Made by a program: the position numbers and the translations under genes
Shown: piece by piece, positions 8,480-18,800 of the stretch
How the letters are laid out: each line of letters begins with the position of its first letter
Position numbering within the stretch: position 1 is the stretch's first letter
Virus record (IMG/VR): IMGVR_UViG_3300047564_003831
Span: 1-46,448 of that record
Strand: one strand, 5' to 3'
Length of the DNA: 46,448 nt
Origin: a virus
The notes under the pieces: model-generated
What the model was told of the DNA's origin: nothing
The model's input: the letters and a program-made list of their open reading frames with translations, nothing else
Database searches by the model: none

Positions 8480-8669
8480 TATTTTGCTTTACTGGTGAGG
8501 GTTCATCAAATGTTCCACCATCATTTACTGGTTCAGCTGAACTCTGCAACTTTTGAATTACAGAGTTCAGATATGTAACCTTTGACTCCAACATAATATT
8601 TTGTTGAGTCAGTTGATTAATTTTGGTGCTCATGACGTTCATGAGCACATTCGCTTCATCAGGATTCAT
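8448..8669 (-). CDS. Short coiled-coil protein upstream of gp13
   Basis: 73 residues beginning MNPDEANVLMNVMSTKINQL. Residues 10-45 show a heptad pattern (KINQL, NIMLESKV, YLNSVIQKL), a likely parallel coiled coil, followed by an acidic then a basic disordered tail. It is preceded by an AGGTAA ribosome-binding site and a late octamer. The reading frame overlaps gp13. Its position, next to the fibre and neck genes where T4 has wac (fibritin), suggests a neck or assembly factor, but it is far too short to be fibritin. Function unknown. Confidence 0.7.
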   Translation of the reverse strand: MNPDEANVLMNVMSTKINQLTQQNIMLESKVTYLNSVIQKLQSSAEPVNDGGTFDEPSPVKQNNVKTKQQGAT

Positions 8670-8689
8670 AATTACCTCAGAATTTTAAT

Positions 8690-8697
8690 TATTTATC
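8690..8697 (-). promoter_or_regulatory. Late promoter GATAAATA overlapping the fibre gene stop
   Basis: The octamer spans the stop codon of the 963-residue gene and lies about 21 bases before the 73-residue/gp13/gp14 operon. Confidence 0.55.
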
Positions 8698-11587
8698 AGT
8701 AGGTGCCACCATCAATTGTAGTTGTCCAAACTGGAGTTCCAGTAGCATCAACAGTTAGAATCTGATACGAAGTGGTAGCATCAGAAGTTCCAGCAGCAAC
8801 AGTTGTTGTTAGTCTCTTGTACTGATCAAAGAATGGGATACCTTTGTTGATACCAATTTCTAGTTTGGTTGTGTTGAAGTATGCACTACCAACAGTTCCA
8901 GTAAATACTTGTGAAGTATTAGTTGCATCTGGAATGTATGTGAAGTAGTAAGTAGTTCCTGCACCTTCCGAAGTACCAGATTCATCGTAACCGAAGAAAC
9001 CAGTCTTTAGACCACCGTTGTAGTATTTGAACTCAATACCACGATCCTTGTTGTCATCTGCACCTTGGGTGAATGTAAGGATTTGTGGAGCAGTATTTGT
9101 ACTTGCTGCGATACCAGCAGTTAGGTTAGCACTTAATGTGATAGTGGTTCCATTGATTGCATCAATAGTAGCACCATTAGGAATCGCTGCATTACCAGAA
9201 ACAATATCACCAACATTTAGACCATCTACACTATCAAGAGTAATATCTGGTTGTCCACTTGCTGCGGCAGATACTACAGTTTTTTCACTGATGCTATCTC
9301 CAAGAGTGAAGACAGGATCGTTAATGGTCATCTGAGTTGAGTTGACCGTTGTGGTAGTACCAGAAACTTGTAGGTTACCACGAATTACAACGTTACCTCC
9401 CTGATCACCACCAGATGGATATGGGTCAATGGTGATAGTTTGTGCATTGGAGTTGTCACTATAAATTGTTGAACCGACGATTCTTAGATCACCGAAGTCA
9501 ACTTCAGTTGATGCATTACCGATATTTAAGTTTTGAGCAGCACCTGCAAAGTTTACAGTAGTTGCGTTGGTATTTACGAGATTGAATGATGCAGTTGATG
9601 CAATCAGATCTCCACCGTCAATAGTTACATCGCCGTCTACCTCAAGATTGTTGTTAATATTGGTAGTACCAGTAGAAGCACCAATCTCTAGAGTTGTTGC
9701 AGCACCAGCAAAATTAACAGTAGTAGCGTTCGCATTAGCGAGGTTAAATGTAGATGTAGAAACCGTTAGATCTCCACCATCAATATTTAAATCTCCGTCA
9801 ACATCAAGATTATTATTGACGTTAGTTGTACCAGTTGCAGAACCAATTTCAATTGTAGTTGCAGCACCACCAAAGTTAATGGTTGTTGCAGTTCCATTTA
9901 GTAAATTAAATGTAGTTTGATCGGTAGTAATATCACCACCTTTAACTTCTAGATCAAGATCAACTACTAAATTGTTATTAACATTAGTTGTACCAGTTGC
10001 GGCACCAATTTCAATAGTAGTACCAGCGCCAGCAAAGTTTACTGTAGTCGCATTAGCATTCGCAAGATTAAATGTTGACGTTGAGACTGTTAAATCACCT
10101 CCGTCAATATTTACATCACCATCTACATCAAGGTTGTTATTAACGTTGGTAGTGCCAGTTGCAGCACCAATCTCAATGGTAGTAGCTGCGCCAGCAAAGT
10201 TTACTGTAGTAGCGTTGGTATTTGCAAGATTGAAAGTTGAAGTGGAAACTGTGAGGTCACCACCATCAATATTGACATCTCCATCAACGTCAAGATTATT
10301 GTTAATGTTTGTGGTTCCAGTGGCAGCACCAATTTCTAGAGTTGTCGCTGCACCAGCAAAATTAACAGTGGTAGCAGTTGCGTTTACTAGATTGAATGTT
10401 GTTTGACTGGTAGTTAAATCATTACCGTCAATATTAAGATCCCCACCTAAATCAGTATTACCAGTAGAATCTACGTAGAAGTTACCTGCAGAATTACCAA
10501 TAACTAATGTAGTTGCAGCACCAGCAAAGTTTACTGAAGTAGCATTGGTATTAAGTAGATTAAATGATGATTGATTTGTTGTTAGATCTCCACCATCAAT
10601 GTTTAGATCTCTATCAATATCAACATTGGCAGTACTGATAGTTAAAAGTTCTGCACCATCTGTTGTGTCAATTGCAATATATTCATTTGCACCTTCTTTT
10701 ACAGTAAATGCGTTGGTTGTATCATCTTCAACCAGGATATCTACTGATGCGAGATTATTACCAAGAGTTAGTTTTTCTGCATTATTTGTGGTATCAATGT
10801 CAATATAGTGATTTGTACCCTCTTGTACAACATATGCATCGGCGGTGTTATCTAGAATATTTGTAGTTGCACCAGAACCATAGCTGATGATACCACCAGC
10901 AACATACACATTACCATCTAGATCAACATTAAACTTGTCGGTGCCACCAACAGAGAGATTGAGTAGTCTTGAAGTTGATGCAGAAGCGGTATTGGTAACA
11001 TCTAAGTCAATACCATAGAATGTTGCACCAGCATTATTCCAAGTGGATGAGATATTGAGGAGAGTATCTGCAGCACTGAGAGTTGGTGAAGTGATGTCAA
11101 TAGCACCAGAGAAGCTATCAACGATAAATCTATCTACAGAACCATCATTGATCTTGAATAGATTATCTCCAACTGTACTTGAACCGCTAAGAATTACATC
11201 ACCAGTTCCATTCGTATCAATTACAAAATTACCATTTGCGTTGGTTGTTGATAGAGTATTACCGTTTAGGGTAATATTATCTACGTTCCACTCATCTACT
11301 TTTTTAGCGGAGTCAACAATTACAGCAGAGTTTGCGGTAACTGATCCATGTCCGTGGTCAAGGAGATCGGTAAAATATCTACCACCAATGATATCAATGT
11401 TTGCCGCGACACCATTGGTTTCCGTTCCTCTACCTACGAAAAGTTTACCGTAGGATACTACTGTTGCGCCCTGGGCGTCTGTATATGTACTAGTACCTTC
11501 ACCATAAGCTAGTTCACCCTGACCTAAACCAGAAGGTGTTGCTGTTGGGTTTGTACTAGATCTTTTGATCTTTAAAATTGTTGCCAT
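8696..11587 (-). CDS. Fibre-like structural protein with tandem 54-residue repeats
   Basis: 963 residues. The N-terminus (MATILKIKRSSTNPTATPSG, then GELAYGEGT) is the standard start of cyanophage fibre/appendage proteins. Residues about 330-680 hold roughly seven repeats of a 54-residue unit (DVNIDGGDLT..FNL..TNATTVNFAGAATT). The C-terminal third has the conserved DDNKDRGIEFKYYNGG and KTGFFGYDESGT block. Low Cys, high Thr/Asn/Gly/Asp and the repeat period fit a trimeric beta-helical shaft. Placement before gp13 corresponds to the T4 fibre/whisker region (genes 9-12, wac). An AGGTAAAAAGAC ribosome-binding stretch precedes the ATG. Receptor-binding is plausible but not shown by the sequence. 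Confidence 0.85.
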   Translation of the reverse strand: MATILKIKRSSTNPTATPSGLGQGELAYGEGTSTYTDAQGATVVSYGKLFVGRGTETNGVAANIDIIGGRYFTDLLDHGHGSVTANSAVIVDSAKKVDEWNVDNITLNGNTLSTTNANGNFVIDTNGTGDVILSGSSTVGDNLFKINDGSVDRFIVDSFSGAIDITSPTLSAADTLLNISSTWNNAGATFYGIDLDVTNTASASTSRLLNLSVGGTDKFNVDLDGNVYVAGGIISYGSGATTNILDNTADAYVVQEGTNHYIDIDTTNNAEKLTLGNNLASVDILVEDDTTNAFTVKEGANEYIAIDTTDGAELLTISTANVDIDRDLNIDGGDLTTNQSSFNLLNTNATSVNFAGAATTLVIGNSAGNFYVDSTGNTDLGGDLNIDGNDLTTSQTTFNLVNATATTVNFAGAATTLEIGAATGTTNINNNLDVDGDVNIDGGDLTVSTSTFNLANTNATTVNFAGAATTIEIGAATGTTNVNNNLDVDGDVNIDGGDLTVSTSTFNLANANATTVNFAGAGTTIEIGAATGTTNVNNNLVVDLDLEVKGGDITTDQTTFNLLNGTATTINFGGAATTIEIGSATGTTNVNNNLDVDGDLNIDGGDLTVSTSTFNLANANATTVNFAGAATTLEIGASTGTTNINNNLEVDGDVTIDGGDLIASTASFNLVNTNATTVNFAGAAQNLNIGNASTEVDFGDLRIVGSTIYSDNSNAQTITIDPYPSGGDQGGNVVIRGNLQVSGTTTTVNSTQMTINDPVFTLGDSISEKTVVSAAASGQPDITLDSVDGLNVGDIVSGNAAIPNGATIDAINGTTITLSANLTAGIAASTNTAPQILTFTQGADDNKDRGIEFKYYNGGLKTGFFGYDESGTSEGAGTTYYFTYIPDATNTSQVFTGTVGSAYFNTTKLEIGINKGIPFFDQYKRLTTTVAAGTSDATTSYQILTVDATGTPVWTTTIDGGTY
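9540..10605 (-). repeat. Tandem ~162-bp coding repeats in the fibre gene
   Basis: About seven units; two well-aligned ones are 162 bases apart (10101 and 10263 for the same codon). The central units are near-identical at protein level but differ at many third positions. One unit (near 10441-10500) is degenerate, with a shorter GNSAGNFYVDSTGNTD variant. Confidence 0.85.
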
Positions 11588-11607
11588 GTCTTTTTACCTT
11601 TTGTGGA

Positions 11608-11814
11608 TTAGAAATTACCGCAGTTAATCTGTAAACCAGATTTCTCTAAAACATTCTCTGCAATCCAAGATTGACTTGCAGCGTCATATTGAAGTACAGC
11701 GCCGTCTGATGCGCCATTCATGTTTACATCAGATAAACCTGAAAGTCTTCCGCCACCTGCTGTATTTACAGTGATGACCTGGGGTACTCTTGATACTGTT
11801 ACTTTTGTGTTCAT
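11608..11814 (-). CDS. Short fibre-associated protein
   Basis: 68 residues. The core SGLSDVNMNGASDGAVLQYD followed by SQSWIAENVL is a phrase found widely in phage tail fibre and structural proteins (LSDV...DGxVLxYDxxxxxWxA). Its ATG overlaps the stop of the upstream 109-residue gene as ATGA, and the 963-residue fibre gene starts 20 bases after its stop. It may be a small virion subunit or a detached fibre module. Confidence 0.75.
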   Translation of the reverse strand: MNTKVTVSRVPQVITVNTAGGGRLSGLSDVNMNGASDGAVLQYDAASQSWIAENVLEKSGLQINCGNF

Positions 11815-12140
11815 GTTGTTACTCCTGGGTTAATTGTAACTATACCCTCAATAACTCTTGTTTTCACACCACCATTTGAAGTAATCACCACATCATAAAG
11901 GTATCTTCCTTGCTCCATATCTATGGTAGTGGAAGAAGGCAAAGACAAAGAAACAGTTCCATTATTGGTATTTACCGTCACAGTAAAATCAACCGAAGTT
12001 GAGCTATAATATGATTTTTTGATTTTGGCAGAACCAGTATATCCGTTTAAATCCCAAGGTAGATTGCCATCATCATAGATGCCAATCTCCGCAGAAAAAT
12101 CTGCTCCTTGATCAATGTACAGGTTGTGTACCGCTGCCAT
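11811..12140 (-). CDS. Small beta-sandwich (BppU-like) structural protein
   Basis: 109 residues. The pattern LYIDQGADFSAEIGIYDDGN, PWDLNGYTGSAKIKKSYYSS, GTVSLSLPSST, MEQGRYLYDVVITSNGG resembles the N-terminal immunoglobulin-like domain of phage baseplate upper proteins. These bind a baseplate and carry receptor-binding partners. It begins after a perfect TATAAATA late promoter and is coupled to the 68-residue gene and probably the fibre gene. This suggests a three-gene adhesion unit. The fold assignment is by pattern only. Confidence 0.7.
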   Translation of the reverse strand: MAAVHNLYIDQGADFSAEIGIYDDGNLPWDLNGYTGSAKIKKSYYSSTSVDFTVTVNTNNGTVSLSLPSSTTIDMEQGRYLYDVVITSNGGVKTRVIEGIVTINPGVTT

Positions 12141-12160
12141 AAGAGTTTACCACTTATTTT

Positions 12161-12168
12161 TATTTATA
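12161..12168 (-). promoter_or_regulatory. Late promoter TATAAATA (exact T4 consensus)
   Basis: Exact T4 late octamer on the minus strand, about 21 bases before the 109-residue gene that opens the fibre operon. It lies between that gene and the stop at 12173. Confidence 0.7.
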
Positions 12169-12172
12169 CTAC

Positions 12173-12394
12173 TTAATGTTTGGCAATCTGTTTCAGTAAA
12201 GTTTTAATCTCATTAATTTCATCTCGTAAGGTTTTCAGGTCAGATTCCATATTTACCATTTTCTCTTTCTCGGACATACGAGACCTATGTGTTTTAATGT
12301 AGGCCTCGTATTCACTTGAGTTACTATTAACTATTGCTCCATTTTTTGGATCCCTATAGAGGTCTGGATGACCATCAACAATTAATTTATCCAT
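12173..12394 (-). CDS. Small conserved coiled-coil protein
   Basis: 73 residues from the ATG at 12394, which follows the stop of the large upstream gene by one base (TGATATG). A longer start inside that gene is possible but would add an unrelated 20-residue segment. The N-terminal MDKLIVDGHPDLYRDPKNGA phrase and SSEYEAYI are followed by a helical heptad tail (MESDLKTLRDEINEIKTLL). I recall similar proteins next to cyanophage baseplate genes. Function unknown; the tail suggests oligomerisation. Confidence 0.75.
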   Translation of the reverse strand: MDKLIVDGHPDLYRDPKNGAIVNSNSSEYEAYIKTHRSRMSEKEKMVNMESDLKTLRDEINEIKTLLKQIAKH

Positions 12395-12395
12395 A

Positions 12396-15300
12396 TCAGA
12401 TAGCAAGTGCAATCGCCCTAAAGTTTTTAATTTTTGGAATGTTACTCTGATCATTACTGATTAGAACAACTTTTATACTCCACTCTTTAAATTCCTGTAG
12501 ACCCTTGATTTCATATTCAAATGCTCTATATTCATTTTCAGTTTGAGATACTGGATATGATTCTGCAGGAATTTCTATGTAATTCATATCACTGAAACTT
12601 CCAAGTGCAGAATCACTTCTTATCTTAGCAAACACTTTGATGTCAACCTCTTGTCTTCTAATCGCATCAAATAGAACTCTGATGGAAGTTGAAGTATTTT
12701 CCAGGGTTACTTTTTTAGTAACGTAGGAAGAATGTAGACCACCAATTGGAGTTAGTTCAGAACTTAGATCAAGATTTCCATTACCATCAACTTCTTTGTT
12801 AATTCTGTTACTAATGGTGATTATTGAAGATCCAGCAAGATCAAGGATAGGACTTACATTATCATTTGTAGTTGACATATTAATATTCAACTTCATGGTT
12901 CCTTTTGATGCGGCAAAATATCTGAGTCTATTAACTTCAGAAGCAACCAATCTTGGAGTGGTGAGATTATTTTCAGACTGATTCTCCAATGATTCTGCAA
13001 ATGAAGACAAGAAAGAAACTTGCTGACCGTTTCCAATACTTGTTCCAGTGATGGATGTTAGTGCTAGATTTGATTCTGTATAAGGAAGATTTAGGATATT
13101 GATCTCTGGATTGATTATTTCATATGCAATATTTCTAGAAGATTGAATTTGAGGACCACCAGAAACAATACTAGAGTTTGCCTTGTATAGTGTGATGATT
13201 TCATATTCATCTAGACTGATGACTCTATGTACTTTATGAGTTTTGTTAACTTCGGAAAGAACAACACCATTTACACTGAAACATTGAACGACTGATCCTC
13301 TTGGGTGTTGAGTTGCAGTAGTTCCAAGAGCACCTCTCTCAAGAACTCTGAATGTATTATTGTTGATAATCTCAGAATATGAAATTACTTCATTTTCAAT
13401 CTTAATGTATCCAGGATTTGCTTCAGAAATATTTTCATTGTTAATTTTTGTCCAACTCATATCTGACTGGAAGTTATATGAGTTATCTGTTAGATCATTT
13501 ACAGTTATATTTTCGGTAGTATTTGAAATAGCAGATCCTAGAATACCATTTGTTGCCTCGGACACAACACCACTCAAAGAAACATAATTCTGCAAACTAT
13601 GCATACCATGATTAGGTTGGAATATTTTGATAACTGCAGAATCTTGTACAAATGTTAGAGGATCTGTAATTAATTTTACGTTTGGAATTGGGTTATTGTA
13701 TAGAGTTGTTGGGTAAGATGTATTCGTCTTGAACTTTGCTCTATTCAGGTTGAACTTAATATCTTCATATTGGTCTGGAGTCCATGTTGAAATATTTGCT
13801 GATTTGAATAGAACTCCAACTGCTGGTTGTTTGTCAATGGAGAAGTTTGTCGTTACATCATTCTCTCCCAGTCTTGATACCCATAGATAATAGTTTGTAG
13901 AAATTGACCTAACAACAAAACAGTAGTCCGTCTTATCAGAAAGATATACTGGTGAGGGGAAGGTGAATCTGGTTGCAACCGATGCGTTTGTTGATGTATT
14001 GATCTCACTAGCTTGTAGAGTTGATATGCCATAAGGAACTACAATTTCAGTTGGAGTTCCATTTTCTACTGTCCTAATATCAACAGTTACTGGAGCTGTA
14101 TCATCCTTTGTATAGAAATACAGATCAATTGAAGTTAAGAATATTCCACCTTCAGTATCAACAAAGAATGATTGTGCTAGAGGGTCAATACCACCAGCTG
14201 GAGGCGCTGGAGGTGGATCTGCAATGAAGATTGTTCTATTATCAGAGATTGGTGTTGTAACAACTTCTGGTACACTTACAGATACAATTGATGATGTTAC
14301 GTTTAATTGAGCTCCCTGAGCAAAGAACTGTGTGGTAGCGTTTGAAGTTACAAGACCAATAACATTTGCATCTTCAGATTTATCTGATACTGAGAAGTTT
14401 AAAATACCAGTTTCAAATGTTTCTGGTGGAATCAACACAAAAGCATGCAGTTCACCGATAGTGTTTGATGAAACAACGGGTCTAGTAAAACAAGTTCCTA
14501 GTGCGCCCGAAGTTTCTCCAAGAATTGTAAATTGATCTCCAATCATTGTTGGGTTCAAGATACTTCCATCAATTGATCTTATCCCATCAATTGCAAGAAG
14601 TGTGGTATTTTGAGAATACTCAATCTGTTGAGTCGTTTGATTGAGTGCAAAGTTATTTCCAATAAATTGCGTGTTTGATGTAAATTTATATGGATCAACT
14701 ACAGTTGCTCTAATTCCAGTTACTACTGCTGGTCTCCATAAATTGTCATCAAATACTGGGGAGATAACAACTGTCTCGCCAACAATAAACTTTCTATTAA
14801 CACCAGAAATACCAGTGATAATCTTTGGATAGAAATACTCGGTTGAGCCAACTTTGTTGATGAATAAATTAAAATTGGTGTTTGGTTTTAATGAATTTCC
14901 ACTAATATCAATTATACTGGATCTTACAAATTTAACATCAACTACACTATTAATCGTGTCACCAGTTTCAATAGTTTGTTGTGTTACATCAAGTCTATTG
15001 TTAACTCCAGTTCTTGACTGGAATATATTAGTTCCGCCTCCAGTTCTTGCAGAACCAGTGTTTGTCCAAGCACCCCACTGATCTCCTGATGCACCACTTC
15101 TATCAAATAAGAATCTAATTGGTCCTTCAATATCAATTGTTTGAGCTTCTCCTAGAGTTCTTACTGTATCATACCAAACATCTTTCTTTGGTTCCAGTGC
15201 AAGGTTTCCAACCCAGTCAACTACCAAGAATGGGTTTAGGTTTTCAACTCTACTTGCATATGGTTGAGAAACATAATTAACTTCTTCATATGGAAGAGTG

Positions 15301-18300
15301 ATTACATCCCCAGTTTTTCTCGTTCCACTCTCAGATGCATCATAACTGAATGAAATATTATTTACATAAGGATATGGTCTTAGTAGATACTCTTCTGTAT
15401 CAATTGAAGCACTATAATCTGGGTTTGTTAGATCCGCAATACTTACTGTATTGAACTTATCAACAACGAAACCATTTTTAAATCTGTTTCTACCTTCTTC
15501 GTCAAGAATATTTAAGTTATTAGTGTTAATTTCAAGTAGATTCAATGATGTATATGTTTCAACGTTAGATAGTCTGTCTTCCAACAGACCAATATCTTTC
15601 ATTGTATATCCTCTAGTCCTCTCTGGGGTTATCTTTGCATCAGATACTTTCTTCAAATATGCTGGTAGATTTACAGTTGCAAGTAAAAGTCCTGTTCCAT
15701 TGTCTAGAGGAACTCTTGGAGTTAAGGAATCGGAACCTTTAATTGCAGTTACTAGACCAGTTTCATTTAGGAATACTTTATCAATTCTACCCAAATAAAA
15801 CTCGTAGTCAACAGTTAATAATGTTTTTGGATATGCAAAAACTGTAGATGTCTGAATTTGATTTTGTTTGTAATCTAGAGCAGAAACAGTCTCTTTGTGT
15901 GGAGACGCCAAAGTTCCAGATCCATTTGTTGAAGGAGAAATGTAGTATCTGAAATCAATTAGGTCTGCATATGAAATTTTGTTATATGCAAAAGGAATTT
16001 CGGAATACTTCATATCAACATATGAATCAACCGTATAGAAATTATTTGAAAGATCTTCGTGAGATAGGTAATCAAATACAACGATGATTTTATTTTGTGG
16101 AGCTGGTTTATTAATCTTTCTGACTAACTTAGATACTCTATAAAACTCTTCAGTGTCATTTTTTACCAGAGTATAATTTTCAGTTATGTTCTTATATCTT
16201 CCATATACAGACTCTCTCACAAAACGACCAATAATGATTGCATTTGTTGAAATTTCTATGGAGATTGCTAGATTTCTTCCTTGTGGGAATCTATTCTCAC
16301 TGAGATAAATTACTTTTAATTGGTTTGAATAAACATGAATAACTTTTGCTCTAATACTTCCAGATACAATAATATCTCCAGGAACTACATCATCAAGATT
16401 ATTCAACACCAATGTGTCAAACATATCATCTGTTGAATCTGAAGGATTCAATGCCTCATGAATAGTATGAATCTTATAAACATCTGGGAATTTTAGTGAT
16501 AGTTCTTTATCACCAAGTCTGGTTCCGTATATTGTATTTGATGAATTTTTGAAAGCATCAACAATTAACTTCTGATATGTTACCTTATTCTTTGTTCTTG
16601 GAGATGGATTTCCAACTCTTACCTTATAGTATACGTTTACAGAAGTTCCATTTAAACTTTGATCAATTCCAGTTACTAGCAAGGTATTATTATTGACTCT
16701 TGTAACTGTTGGAGTAAGAATTGCTGTACCAGATGTGACAATCAATGTAGTTTCATCAATAAACTCGTTTAGTGGTCTTACGATATTAAATTGACCACCA
16801 CCTACTTGTTGAGACTGAGAAACAACAATATCATACGAATAATCGGATGTAGACTTAATTGGATTTGATGCAACTCTTGTTGTCAATCCATTATTTGAAG
16901 TGTATAACTTACATACAAGCTTAAATACATTATAATAAGTTCCGGCACTAACAGATGGAGATGACTCCAATGTGATGGAAGACGAAGATACTGATGATAC
17001 TTCAACCGATGTGTTACCTATCAATAACTTTGATTTTGCAGTTATTTCTGCATCAAAATTGGTATTGATACCAGTTAGAGTAGTTCCAGAAACATTGAAT
17101 GAAGATCCAGATACTGTTACTGAATCTAATTTAATTGATGCCGAGAAATTAGTGGTTTGACCAGTTACCTTCTGTACCTTTCTTAGATTTTCTAATCTAT
17201 AAGAGAGGATACTTGTGATGAGTGGTGCGGTAGGAGCATAATCTACTCTGCTACTTGAAATTGGCTCACTTGACAAGAAAGACCCAGTAACTTGTCTGAG
17301 AGTAATTAAATTACCATTAAATGATTCAACAATTCCAGTCGCTCCAGAATTTACACCAGTTACAAAGTCTCCAGCGAGTAATCCATGACTAGCGGTTGAT
17401 AACTGAAGTCTAGTGTAGATGGTAACTTCAGTTACATATAAGAAATAACCAAATGTAAGTCCTAGACACTTCGCTTCACCAATAATAACATCATCTGCAT
17501 CTTTGAGCGTAAGAGTATCACCGAAATTTACTCTGCCATAGAAACTCTGATCATTATCTAACTTAAAGTAAGATCCGACATCCAAGAATATTCCTTGGTT
17601 GTTTAATTCCGATGACTTTCTTGGTTTTTCAACAACTATAAACTGTTTTATTGCATTAGTTACTTCAAAACCTTTTACATATGCTTTTCCTTCAGAAATC
17701 TCTAACGCATAGTAATCATTTCCATTAATTGCATTTGGTTCATCTTCGGTTGGATCTCTATCTAAAATCTGCCTTCCATCTGGCAAGACTTGATTTGGTG
17801 AGTAAATTCCATCATTCTCACCATTAAATAAAGCTTCTCTAATTTTTACTGAATATGGTCTTGTTGTATAACTACCAGATTCATCAAAAGTTCTTCTTGC
17901 GAGATTTTTTTCTAATTCGTTATACGCAGAAAATTCTACTAGTTTTACTACTTCTCCATCCTGTAGTCTTAGTAGCTCAATGAAATTGGAATCGTTTGTG
18001 ATTAACAGATTTTGTTTTGATAATTCAAGATTAATTTTCAATCTATCTGCGCCTGGAGCAGAGTAGTTTGTTGAACCTAGTGCATTATCATATAAACTTT
18101 CATCATCTTCTGAAGTTACAATACTTTCATTTATTAACAAACCAACCTTATATGAAGGTTGTGTACCATACTGATCCAGAATAATTTTTTGGAAACCTAC
18201 TTCTACAAAAAATCCTCTAACAAAATAGACACCAGGATTAATATAAGCTACGGATCCAGTATATGAAGTTGAGTTCTGTACGGTAGTGACCGCAATTGGA

Positions 18301-18770
18301 GTATTATCTACATCTACCAGAACTTCGTTATTTTTGAATCTGTTATATTGAACACCATCTTCAACGAAACCACCTGAAGTGTACTTTACATATAAAGTAA
18401 TAGTATTTTTTTCGGACTGAACTACACTTAACGTATCTACAATTAAAGCCTTTACACCAGATGCCAATCCAGTAATGGTTTTTCCAATCAAAGATTCTCT
18501 GTATGTTTCAACTGAAACACCATTTACTAGATTTTGTACCAATACTGCACTATAATCAAGATTAAGTCCAACGTTGCCGGGAATTACTACAGAACCCTCT
18601 TTGAATATATGCTGACCAAATCTTTCAACTTGGTTCTGCAGTATAGATTGAACTGTATTTAATTCTCTGGTTTGTACAGAGTATCCTGGTTTAAACAGTA
18701 CCTTTTGATAATTTTTTGAACGATCAAAATCGTCAAAATATGGTGCTACTCTAAGATTGGTGTCCTGCAT
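12396..18770 (-). CDS. Large baseplate protein with DUF4815-type N-terminus (gp9/gp10 position)
   Basis: 2,124 residues. The N-terminal region (NLRVAPYFDDFDRSKNYQKV, KPGYSVQTRELNTVQSILQN, FKEGSVVIPG) is characteristic of DUF4815 cyanophage virion proteins. A further conserved block near residue 1040 (RTRGYTMKDIGLLEDRLSNV) is typical too. Near residue 1530 a Pro-rich linker leads to IDPLAQSFFVDTEGGIFLTS, then a lectin-like beta domain. Near residue 1800 a short module reads NPGYIKIENEVISYSE then RVLERGALGTT, similar to modules in two other large proteins here. Located after gp8 and before the fibre genes, it likely builds the periphery of the baseplate. The exact T4 counterpart is uncertain. 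Confidence 0.85.
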   Translation of the reverse strand: MQDTNLRVAPYFDDFDRSKNYQKVLFKPGYSVQTRELNTVQSILQNQVERFGQHIFKEGSVVIPGNVGLNLDYSAVLVQNLVNGVSVETYRESLIGKTITGLASGVKALIVDTLSVVQSEKNTITLYVKYTSGGFVEDGVQYNRFKNNEVLVDVDNTPIAVTTVQNSTSYTGSVAYINPGVYFVRGFFVEVGFQKIILDQYGTQPSYKVGLLINESIVTSEDDESLYDNALGSTNYSAPGADRLKINLELSKQNLLITNDSNFIELLRLQDGEVVKLVEFSAYNELEKNLARRTFDESGSYTTRPYSVKIREALFNGENDGIYSPNQVLPDGRQILDRDPTEDEPNAINGNDYYALEISEGKAYVKGFEVTNAIKQFIVVEKPRKSSELNNQGIFLDVGSYFKLDNDQSFYGRVNFGDTLTLKDADDVIIGEAKCLGLTFGYFLYVTEVTIYTRLQLSTASHGLLAGDFVTGVNSGATGIVESFNGNLITLRQVTGSFLSSEPISSSRVDYAPTAPLITSILSYRLENLRKVQKVTGQTTNFSASIKLDSVTVSGSSFNVSGTTLTGINTNFDAEITAKSKLLIGNTSVEVSSVSSSSITLESSPSVSAGTYYNVFKLVCKLYTSNNGLTTRVASNPIKSTSDYSYDIVVSQSQQVGGGQFNIVRPLNEFIDETTLIVTSGTAILTPTVTRVNNNTLLVTGIDQSLNGTSVNVYYKVRVGNPSPRTKNKVTYQKLIVDAFKNSSNTIYGTRLGDKELSLKFPDVYKIHTIHEALNPSDSTDDMFDTLVLNNLDDVVPGDIIVSGSIRAKVIHVYSNQLKVIYLSENRFPQGRNLAISIEISTNAIIIGRFVRESVYGRYKNITENYTLVKNDTEEFYRVSKLVRKINKPAPQNKIIVVFDYLSHEDLSNNFYTVDSYVDMKYSEIPFAYNKISYADLIDFRYYISPSTNGSGTLASPHKETVSALDYKQNQIQTSTVFAYPKTLLTVDYEFYLGRIDKVFLNETGLVTAIKGSDSLTPRVPLDNGTGLLLATVNLPAYLKKVSDAKITPERTRGYTMKDIGLLEDRLSNVETYTSLNLLEINTNNLNILDEEGRNRFKNGFVVDKFNTVSIADLTNPDYSASIDTEEYLLRPYPYVNNISFSYDASESGTRKTGDVITLPYEEVNYVSQPYASRVENLNPFLVVDWVGNLALEPKKDVWYDTVRTLGEAQTIDIEGPIRFLFDRSGASGDQWGAWTNTGSARTGGGTNIFQSRTGVNNRLDVTQQTIETGDTINSVVDVKFVRSSIIDISGNSLKPNTNFNLFINKVGSTEYFYPKIITGISGVNRKFIVGETVVISPVFDDNLWRPAVVTGIRATVVDPYKFTSNTQFIGNNFALNQTTQQIEYSQNTTLLAIDGIRSIDGSILNPTMIGDQFTILGETSGALGTCFTRPVVSSNTIGELHAFVLIPPETFETGILNFSVSDKSEDANVIGLVTSNATTQFFAQGAQLNVTSSIVSVSVPEVVTTPISDNRTIFIADPPPAPPAGGIDPLAQSFFVDTEGGIFLTSIDLYFYTKDDTAPVTVDIRTVENGTPTEIVVPYGISTLQASEINTSTNASVATRFTFPSPVYLSDKTDYCFVVRSISTNYYLWVSRLGENDVTTNFSIDKQPAVGVLFKSANISTWTPDQYEDIKFNLNRAKFKTNTSYPTTLYNNPIPNVKLITDPLTFVQDSAVIKIFQPNHGMHSLQNYVSLSGVVSEATNGILGSAISNTTENITVNDLTDNSYNFQSDMSWTKINNENISEANPGYIKIENEVISYSEIINNNTFRVLERGALGTTATQHPRGSVVQCFSVNGVVLSEVNKTHKVHRVISLDEYEIITLYKANSSIVSGGPQIQSSRNIAYEIINPEINILNLPYTESNLALTSITGTSIGNGQQVSFLSSFAESLENQSENNLTTPRLVASEVNRLRYFAASKGTMKLNINMSTTNDNVSPILDLAGSSIITISNRINKEVDGNGNLDLSSELTPIGGLHSSYVTKKVTLENTSTSIRVLFDAIRRQEVDIKVFAKIRSDSALGSFSDMNYIEIPAESYPVSQTENEYRAFEYEIKGLQEFKEWSIKVVLISNDQSNIPKIKNFRAIALAI

Positions 18771-18800
18771 TTATTAAGCCTTTCAGGGATATCTTTTGAC

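Noticed and set aside
9567-10406. Long plus-strand open frames opposite the fibre gene
   Set aside because: They mirror the repeat structure of the minus-strand fibre protein and encode low-complexity Val/Ala/Pro sequence; they are shadows.
9540-10605. CRISPR-like regular repeats
   Set aside because: The repeats are in-frame, about 162 bases with no distinct spacers, and encode a periodic fibre shaft.
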